In this document: piece after piece, positions 56,805 to 64,000 of the stretch
How positions within the stretch are numbered: position 1 is the first letter of the stretch
Layout: each line of letters begins with the position of its first letter
NCBI GenBank assembly: GCA_001871195.1
Contig: MNXA01000049.1
Location: forward strand, 80,478 to 144,477
Direction of reading: 5' to 3'
DNA length: 64,000 nucleotides
Source of the DNA: Zetaproteobacteria bacterium CG1_02_55_237
GTDB lineage: Bacteria > Pseudomonadota > Zetaproteobacteria > Mariprofundales > Mariprofundaceae
The notes under the pieces: generated by a model
Databases searched by the model: none
Told to the model about the DNA's origin: nothing
What the model saw: the letters and a program-made list of their open reading frames with translations, nothing else
Translations under genes and position numbers: made by a program

Positions 56805-57980
56805 ATGCAAGCACACATCGTCCAAATTGAAGACTATTACAACCCGGAAAATTTCGCCGATATCAAGAAATTTGCCGACACTCAGGAAACACCATTCGTA
56901 GTCATTGACCGACGCATCATCCGGCAGCACTACAACGACCTTACCGGTTTCTTCCCGTTCGCCAAAATTTATTACGCAGTCAAAGCAAATCCGGGCAATG
57001 AAATCCTTGAATTGCTGCGCGATCAGGGCTCATGCTTCGATATCGCTTCCACCTATGAGTTGGACAAGGTTCTGGCTCTCGATGTGTCCCCCGAGCGCTG
57101 CAGCTACGGCAACACCATCAAGAAGCGCAAGGACATCCGCTACTTTTATGAAAAAGGCGTGCGCCTGTATGTCAGTGATTCCGAACCCGACCTGCGCAAT
57201 ATCGCCCTCGAAGCCCCCGGCTCGAAGGTTTATATACGCCTGCTCACCGAAGGCAGCCACACCGCCGACTGGCCACTGTCGCGCAAATTCGGCTGCCAGA
57301 CCGATATGGCTGTCGATCTGCTGGTGCTGGCCAAGGAACTGGGCCTCGAGCCTTATGGCGTATCATTCCATGTCGGTTCGCAACAGCGCGACATCAGCGC
57401 CTGGGATGCCGCTATCGACAAGGTTAAGACCATCTTCGACTGGCTTAAAAATGAACAGGGCATCCAGCTGAAAATGATTAATATGGGTGGCGGCTTCCCG
57501 GCCAACTACCTCAACCGCACCAACGACCTCGGCACCTATGCCGACGAAATAAAATACTATCTGCATGAAGACTTTGGCGATGAATTGCCCGAAATCATCC
57601 TCGAACCGGGCCGTTCACTGTGCTCCAATGCCGGCGTACTGGTCAGCGAAGTGGTGCTGATTTCGCGCAAATCCACCAGCTCGCTGCATCGCTGGGTGTA
57701 TACCGATGTTGGCAAGTTCTCCGGCCTCATCGAAACCCTCGGCGAATCCATCAAGTATCCGATCTACACCGAAAGAACGGGGGAGCAGGAAGAATGCGTG
57801 ATCGCCGGCCCTACCTGCGACAGTGCCGATATCATGTATGAAGACCACAAATACGAGCTGCCGCTTTCCCTGGAAATCGGCGACCGCCTGTACTGGTTCT
57901 CCACCGGCGCCTACACCACCAGCTACAGCGCCATCGAGTTCAACGGCTTCCCGCCGCTTAAACAATACGTCATCGGATAG
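56805..57980 (+). CDS. ornithine/lysine decarboxylase, alanine-racemase fold
   Basis: A 391-residue PLP enzyme of fold type III (eukaryote-like ODC/LDC). The cofactor lysine is Lys60 in KIYYAVKANPG. Further motifs are FDIASTYELDKVL, GVSFHVGSQQRD, NMGGGFP, LEPGRSLCSNAG and the catalytic Cys338 in GPTCDSADIMYED. It makes putrescine and perhaps cadaverine. The 262-base gap before it holds no clear gene; TTGAGG precedes the ATG. Substrate choice between ornithine and lysine is not decided by sequence alone. Confidence 0.92.
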   Translation: MQAHIVQIEDYYNPENFADIKKFADTQETPFVVIDRRIIRQHYNDLTGFFPFAKIYYAVKANPGNEILELLRDQGSCFDIASTYELDKVLALDVSPERCSYGNTIKKRKDIRYFYEKGVRLYVSDSEPDLRNIALEAPGSKVYIRLLTEGSHTADWPLSRKFGCQTDMAVDLLVLAKELGLEPYGVSFHVGSQQRDISAWDAAIDKVKTIFDWLKNEQGIQLKMINMGGGFPANYLNRTNDLGTYADEIKYYLHEDFGDELPEIILEPGRSLCSNAGVLVSEVVLISRKSTSSLHRWVYTDVGKFSGLIETLGESIKYPIYTERTGEQEECVIAGPTCDSADIMYEDHKYELPLSLEIGDRLYWFSTGAYTTSYSAIEFNGFPPLKQYVIG

Positions 57981-58028
57981 TCGAAACCGTCCCGAGGCAG
58001 TTCAATCCTTACAAAGGGTATTCAACGG

Positions 58029-58865
58029 ATGAGAAATTTTTGCTTATTGCCCGTTATGCGGATGTTCGTTTGCATCTGTTGCTGCTGGATTTCAAGCGCT
58101 GCGGCAGCCGATGCCCTGCCGCGCTGGGAGGCCGGTATCGCAGCGGGCGCTGCGACGCTGCCGCAATACATGGGCAGCGACGAACGCTACACCTTTGCCC
58201 TACCCGTTCCGTTTCTTGTCTACCGCGGCGACCGGGTAAACCTGGATCGCGATGGTCTGCGCGCCGAGCTGTTCGGCAATCATGACGTGTCGCTGGATGC
58301 CAGCCTTGGCATCGGCCTGCCTGTGCGCAACAGCAACCGCGCCCGGGTTAATATGCCGCATCTGTATTTCAGCCTGCAGGCCGGCCCGCGCCTCAACTGG
58401 CGTGTCTATGCCAACGAGCAAAGCGAGTGGACCATCCGCCTTCCCTGGCGCGGCGTCATGGATGTAAGAGGACACTATCTCGGCTGGGTATCGGAGCCCG
58501 ACCTGCGCATACAATACAAACTCTCCGACAACATCGGTATGCGCCTCAGTGCGGGCGCACTGTTCGCCTCAAAGAAATTCAACGCCACCTATTACAGCGT
58601 TGACCCAATCTATGCGACCGCCACCCGCCCCGCCTATCAGGCCAAAGCCGGGCTGCATTCCTTATCGGTGGGCGGCACGATGTTCTGGACTGTGAACAAG
58701 CGACTGCGCCTGTTCACAAGACTGAATTATCGCAACCTGAGTTCCGGCGTCGTCAACAGCAGCCCACTGGTCAAAACGCCGCATTATCTTTCAGGCGCAG
58801 TCGGTGTTGCCTGGAGTCTCTACCAGTCGGATGAACTGGCCGCATCGAGTGACGATAACGACTAG
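58029..58865 (+). CDS. MipA/OmpV-family outer-membrane protein
   Basis: A 278-residue exported protein with a signal peptide (MRMFVCICCCWISSAAAADA) followed by MipA/OmpV barrel segments: WEAGIAAGAATLPQYMGSDE, LPVPFLVYRGDRVNLDRDGL and the C-terminal LSGAVGVAWSLYQSDEL. In E. coli MipA scaffolds murein enzymes; others in the family are porin-like. It starts 48 bases after the decarboxylase and may be cotranscribed. Confidence 0.85.
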   Translation: MRNFCLLPVMRMFVCICCCWISSAAAADALPRWEAGIAAGAATLPQYMGSDERYTFALPVPFLVYRGDRVNLDRDGLRAELFGNHDVSLDASLGIGLPVRNSNRARVNMPHLYFSLQAGPRLNWRVYANEQSEWTIRLPWRGVMDVRGHYLGWVSEPDLRIQYKLSDNIGMRLSAGALFASKKFNATYYSVDPIYATATRPAYQAKAGLHSLSVGGTMFWTVNKRLRLFTRLNYRNLSSGVVNSSPLVKTPHYLSGAVGVAWSLYQSDELAASSDDND

Positions 58866-58896
58866 GGCTTCTGCATCCGGAATTGGATTGGTTAGA

Positions 58897-59472
58897 TCAG
58901 CCCGATTTTTTCACGAACTTGGTCAGGATGACGATCTGCTGGCCTTCCACGCGACCTTCAATATGTTCAGCATTATCGTGTACCAGCCGGATATTGCGTA
59001 CGGCGGTGCCACGCTTGGCGGTCAGGCTGCTGCCCTTCACATCCAGATCCTTGATCAGAACGACTGTATCGCCGGCCTGTAACACCACGCCATTGGAATC
59101 GATGTGCTTGATGGCTTCGCTCCCCTGCCCTGCGAGGCCTGCTTCCGCCCACGACCGGGTTGCGTCGTCCAGATACAGCATATCAAGCAGATCCTGCGGC
59201 CAGCCTTCACCCTTCAGGCGGGTAAGCATGCGAAAAGCCATCACCTGCACAGCGGGCACCTGGGACCACATGCTGTCGTTCAGACAACGCCAGTGGTTGG
59301 CATCCACCTTTTCAGGGTCTTCAACCTGCTCAAGACAGGTGGCGCAGAGCAGCACGCACTGATCGGCCGTTCCATCCGAAGGGGCGACTTCATAGGCCGC
59401 CAGATTGTCGCTTGCACCGCACAATTCGCATACTGAAGCACTGCGTTCAAGCAGCTCCTGTTGTGTACTCAT
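58897..59472 (-). CDS. PhnA-domain protein (YjdM-like)
   Basis: A 191-residue protein with an N-terminal zinc-ribbon-like set (CELCG and CATC pairs) and a C-terminal PhnA domain: IDSNGVVLQAGDTVVLIKDLDVKGSS, LTAKRGTAVRNIRLV and VEGQQIVILTKFVKK. Despite the old name, PhnA is not part of the phosphonate lyase; its function is not settled. It lies 27 bases from the secA stop in the same direction. Confidence 0.9.
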   Translation of the reverse strand: MSTQQELLERSASVCELCGASDNLAAYEVAPSDGTADQCVLLCATCLEQVEDPEKVDANHWRCLNDSMWSQVPAVQVMAFRMLTRLKGEGWPQDLLDMLYLDDATRSWAEAGLAGQGSEAIKHIDSNGVVLQAGDTVVLIKDLDVKGSSLTAKRGTAVRNIRLVHDNAEHIEGRVEGQQIVILTKFVKKSG

Positions 59473-59499
59473 GAATAACCCTTTCCCGTAAGCTGGATT

Positions 59500-62151
<2,652 letters not shown>

Positions 62152-62312
62152 GGGGTACTGGCTCCTGCGGCGCGGTTAAATCAGGCGGCGCACGCTAACA
62201 TGCAAGCGGTGATGCGACAAAACAGGAATATCGAGGCCTCCTGGCCTTTGATTCTCAAGCGATTGGAAGAAAAGAGCCAAGCAGACAGGTGACCCGCGAA
62301 CAGGCGTCTGGC

Positions 62313-63608
62313 CTAAACATCCGATGCGCCCCAGATCATACGCAGCATGGCAGTACAGATATGGTCACTGATGTCTTCATCCATATTCATAATAAAAGCT
62401 CTGGCTTCAGCCATATGCATGACTTTGCGTTTGGCCAGCAAGTCGCGTAATTCCTGATGGGCATCGAAAAGCTCCTGATAATCATCGCCGGGCAATTGCA
62501 TCAACTTGCAATCAGAAATAGCGCGCGCCGTCGCCGTTCGCTTGCCACCAAGCGCCACGGAGAATTCTCCGATCAGGCTTCCGGTGGACACATCCTTCAG
62601 ATGCTGCTCCTTGCCAAGTTTAAGATGGACAGAAATCTCACCACTCTGGACTACATAGGCATCCTTCGTAGTTTCATTTTCGCCAAACAGCTTTTCCCCT
62701 GCCTGCAGCACTATCGGCCGCATGCGGTGAGCAATCTCATTGCGCAAGGCTGCACTCATTTCCGAGAAGAAATCATTGACAGCCAACTGATTGGCCAGCA
62801 TTCGGGAGTGGTAAAGGTGATCAAGCCGATCACCAAAATCAGGGGCTTTGTCGCGTAGCTCATCGAGCTTGCTGTAGGGCAACTCAAGCACGGCACTGTC
62901 CTCTCCGGCCACAACCTCAGCCGTACGCTTGCCGGCCAGAAAATAACCGATTTCGCCGCATATATCGCCAGGATGAATGCTGCCCAGCCTGGTTCGCTCA
63001 TCATTGAGGGTCAGGTAACCATCCAGACGTCCTTCGACAACAATGAATAATGATGTGGCTTCATCATCCTTTTGCACCAGTGTCTCACCGGCTTTGAGAT
63101 AATACAGCTCCATTGCATCCAACATATCGTCGAAGGTTTCATCATCAATAGTGGCGAAAATATCCTTAGATCGCCAATGATGGCCGGCACGCTCCTTGGG
63201 CGAAAGAAACTCAAGCAAGCGCTCCCGGAAATCATCCATATCCCGGCAAAGCCGGAAAATACGTTTGGGGCCTTCATGCTCATTGGGCGCCATTTTGTGA
63301 TACAGACGCAATATAGCGATGGACTTGGTCGGATAGCTCTGACGCGCGTACCGTTCTGAAGATGCCAGAAACCAGCGCAATGCATCATCACGTGCACCCT
63401 CCGCCTTCTCATAACAACGTGCAGCCTGTAGTGCCAGATCCGGATCCGTTGGTGATTGTTTTGCCAGAGTAGCGAAAGCAATGCCGGCTTTAGCAAACTG
63501 CTTTTTTTGTATTGCCTCGCGAGCTTTCCTGCGCAGGGAATCAACATCATGCAGACCAACATGAAGTTCGTCGAACAAATGATCTTCGCGCAACTCGTTT
63601 TCGGGCAT
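62313..63608 (-). CDS. double cyclic-nucleotide-binding-domain protein
   Basis: A 431-residue soluble protein. The N-terminal 130 residues form TPR-like helices (AREAIQKKQFAKAGIAFATLAK, ALQAARCYEKAEGARDDALRWF). Two cNMP-binding domains follow, at about 150-270 (YLKAGETLVQKDDEATSLFIV, GDICGEIGYFLAGKRTAEVVA) and about 290-400 (LQAGEKLFGENETTKDAYVVQ, GSLIGEFSVALGGKRTATARA). It has no DNA-binding helix-turn-helix, so it probably regulates a partner rather than transcription. An insertion sequence lies about 80 bases upstream. Confidence 0.82.
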   Translation of the reverse strand: MPENELREDHLFDELHVGLHDVDSLRRKAREAIQKKQFAKAGIAFATLAKQSPTDPDLALQAARCYEKAEGARDDALRWFLASSERYARQSYPTKSIAILRLYHKMAPNEHEGPKRIFRLCRDMDDFRERLLEFLSPKERAGHHWRSKDIFATIDDETFDDMLDAMELYYLKAGETLVQKDDEATSLFIVVEGRLDGYLTLNDERTRLGSIHPGDICGEIGYFLAGKRTAEVVAGEDSAVLELPYSKLDELRDKAPDFGDRLDHLYHSRMLANQLAVNDFFSEMSAALRNEIAHRMRPIVLQAGEKLFGENETTKDAYVVQSGEISVHLKLGKEQHLKDVSTGSLIGEFSVALGGKRTATARAISDCKLMQLPGDDYQELFDAHQELRDLLAKRKVMHMAEARAFIMNMDEDISDHICTAMLRMIWGASDV

Positions 63609-63691
63609 GCAGTCTCAACCTCCAGCTAGCCGCTAGGGTATCAGGTGTTTCCAAGGCTCGCCATTATCCATGGAGCAGATTGTCGGCAGCA

Positions 63692-64000
63692 CATAACCTG
63701 TCCTCATCAGTAGCTCATAAGTTGTCCGGTCTGAAGATTACCCGAGAGGTAATCAGAGATGAGACGAACGACAGTGTTACAGGAGGTCAGGAAGATGAGA
63801 TTTGATGAGGCATATGGTGGTTGGCAGAGAGGCCAGTTGACCCAGGAAGAGGCGGGACGACTGCTCGGCATGAGCGAGCGTAACTTCCGGCGTTATGTAG
63901 AGCGTTATCAGGGGGAAGGCGAAGCTGGGTTGATGGACAAGCGTTTGACGCAAGCATCCAGCCGGTGTGCCCCGGTGGACGAGGTGTTGCGACTCACCGA
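63692..64000 (+). mobile_element. left end of an ISNCY-type insertion sequence
   Basis: The window ends inside an insertion sequence identified by its transposase. Two near-identical 12-mers, CATAACCTGTCC (63692-63703) and CATAAGTTGTCC (63716-63727), 24 bases apart, lie in the non-coding left end and may be transposase sites. The exact left boundary and target repeat cannot be set without the right end. Confidence 0.55.
63795..64000 (+). CDS. ISNCY-family transposase, N-terminal part (cut by window edge)
   Basis: The first 68 residues of a transposase, starting MRFDEAYGGWQRGQLTQEEA, then LLGMSERNFRRYVERY, LMDKRL and APVDEVLRL. This is the helix-turn-helix region of ISNCY-type transposases, which resemble IS481 proteins; the catalytic DDE domain lies beyond the window. 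GGAGG lies 11 bases before the ATG. The frame is open to the right edge. Confidence 0.85.
   Translation, partial: MRFDEAYGGWQRGQLTQEEAGRLLGMSERNFRRYVERYQGEGEAGLMDKRLTQASSRCAPVDEVLRLT

Overview
The window comes from a proteobacterial chromosome of moderately high GC content. The gene set is Gram-negative: LpxC, Lgt, an Omp85-type outer-membrane protein, MipA/OmpV, SspB, an Hda-like protein, class A RNase P RNA, and a meso-diaminopimelate type MurE. The division and cell-wall (dcw) order is the gammaproteobacterial one with murB inserted between murC and ddl. Together with the cytochrome c lipoprotein, this would fit a Zetaproteobacterium (Mariprofundus-like) or a deep-branching gammaproteobacterium. 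This assignment is inferred from gene content and was not tested. All gene calls rest on reading the translations; no database search was run.

Layout. (1) Positions 1 to about 5.9 kb are AT-rich foreign DNA, all but one gene on the + strand. They hold the C-terminal part of a P4-type tyrosine integrase, a run of small overlapping genes including an AlpA-like and a second helix-turn-helix protein, a YagK/YfjJ (inovirus Gp2) replication-type protein preceded by iteron-like repeats, a pair of genes of unknown function (one HGGxSTG type), and a cargo gene with a PD-(D/E)XK-like nuclease motif. The region closes with a terminator and a large palindromic repeat (5.98-6.21 kb). (2) 6.25-10.5 kb on the minus strand: hda, a PerM-type permease, pgsA, a DUF2066 protein, sspB and rnpB. 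(3) 10.6-21 kb is mixed housekeeping and envelope genes: mini-Omp85, HAD nucleotidase, glycine-zipper lipoprotein, alanine-repeat cytochrome c, lgt-uppP, sppA, fatty acid hydroxylase, DUF2892 protein, secretin-domain protein and a CDF metal exporter. (4) 21-34.7 kb: purB, a large AsmA-like protein, gatCAB, an LEA-2 lipoprotein, the three-subunit transhydrogenase pntAA-pntAB-pntB, folB-folK, a tiny CHCC zinc-finger gene, rlmB and radC. (5) 35.2-53.8 kb is one 17-gene dcw operon on the minus strand, mraZ to lpxC, with overlapping or closely spaced genes. It has a sigma70-type promoter, an MraZ operator at its head and a strong terminator after lpxC. (6) 54.2-63.6 kb: a small orphan gene, ybjQ, DUF1499, YchJ and mutarotase genes, an ornithine/lysine decarboxylase, mipA, phnA, secA and a cyclic-nucleotide-domain protein. 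The start of an ISNCY-type insertion sequence lies at the right edge.

The dcw operon makes lipid II from UDP-GlcNAc-enolpyruvate through MurB, MurC, MurD, MurE, MurF, MraY and MurG. It also encodes the septal synthase pair FtsW/FtsI and the divisome core FtsL, FtsQ, FtsA and FtsZ, and it ends with the committed step of lipid A synthesis (LpxC). UppP, Lgt, SppA and SecA, encoded elsewhere in the window, serve the same envelope. The part most likely to hold something undescribed is the left mobile element: its iteron/hairpin region, its nuclease-like cargo gene, and the unknown gene coupled to the integrase. No CRISPR array, rRNA or tRNA was seen.
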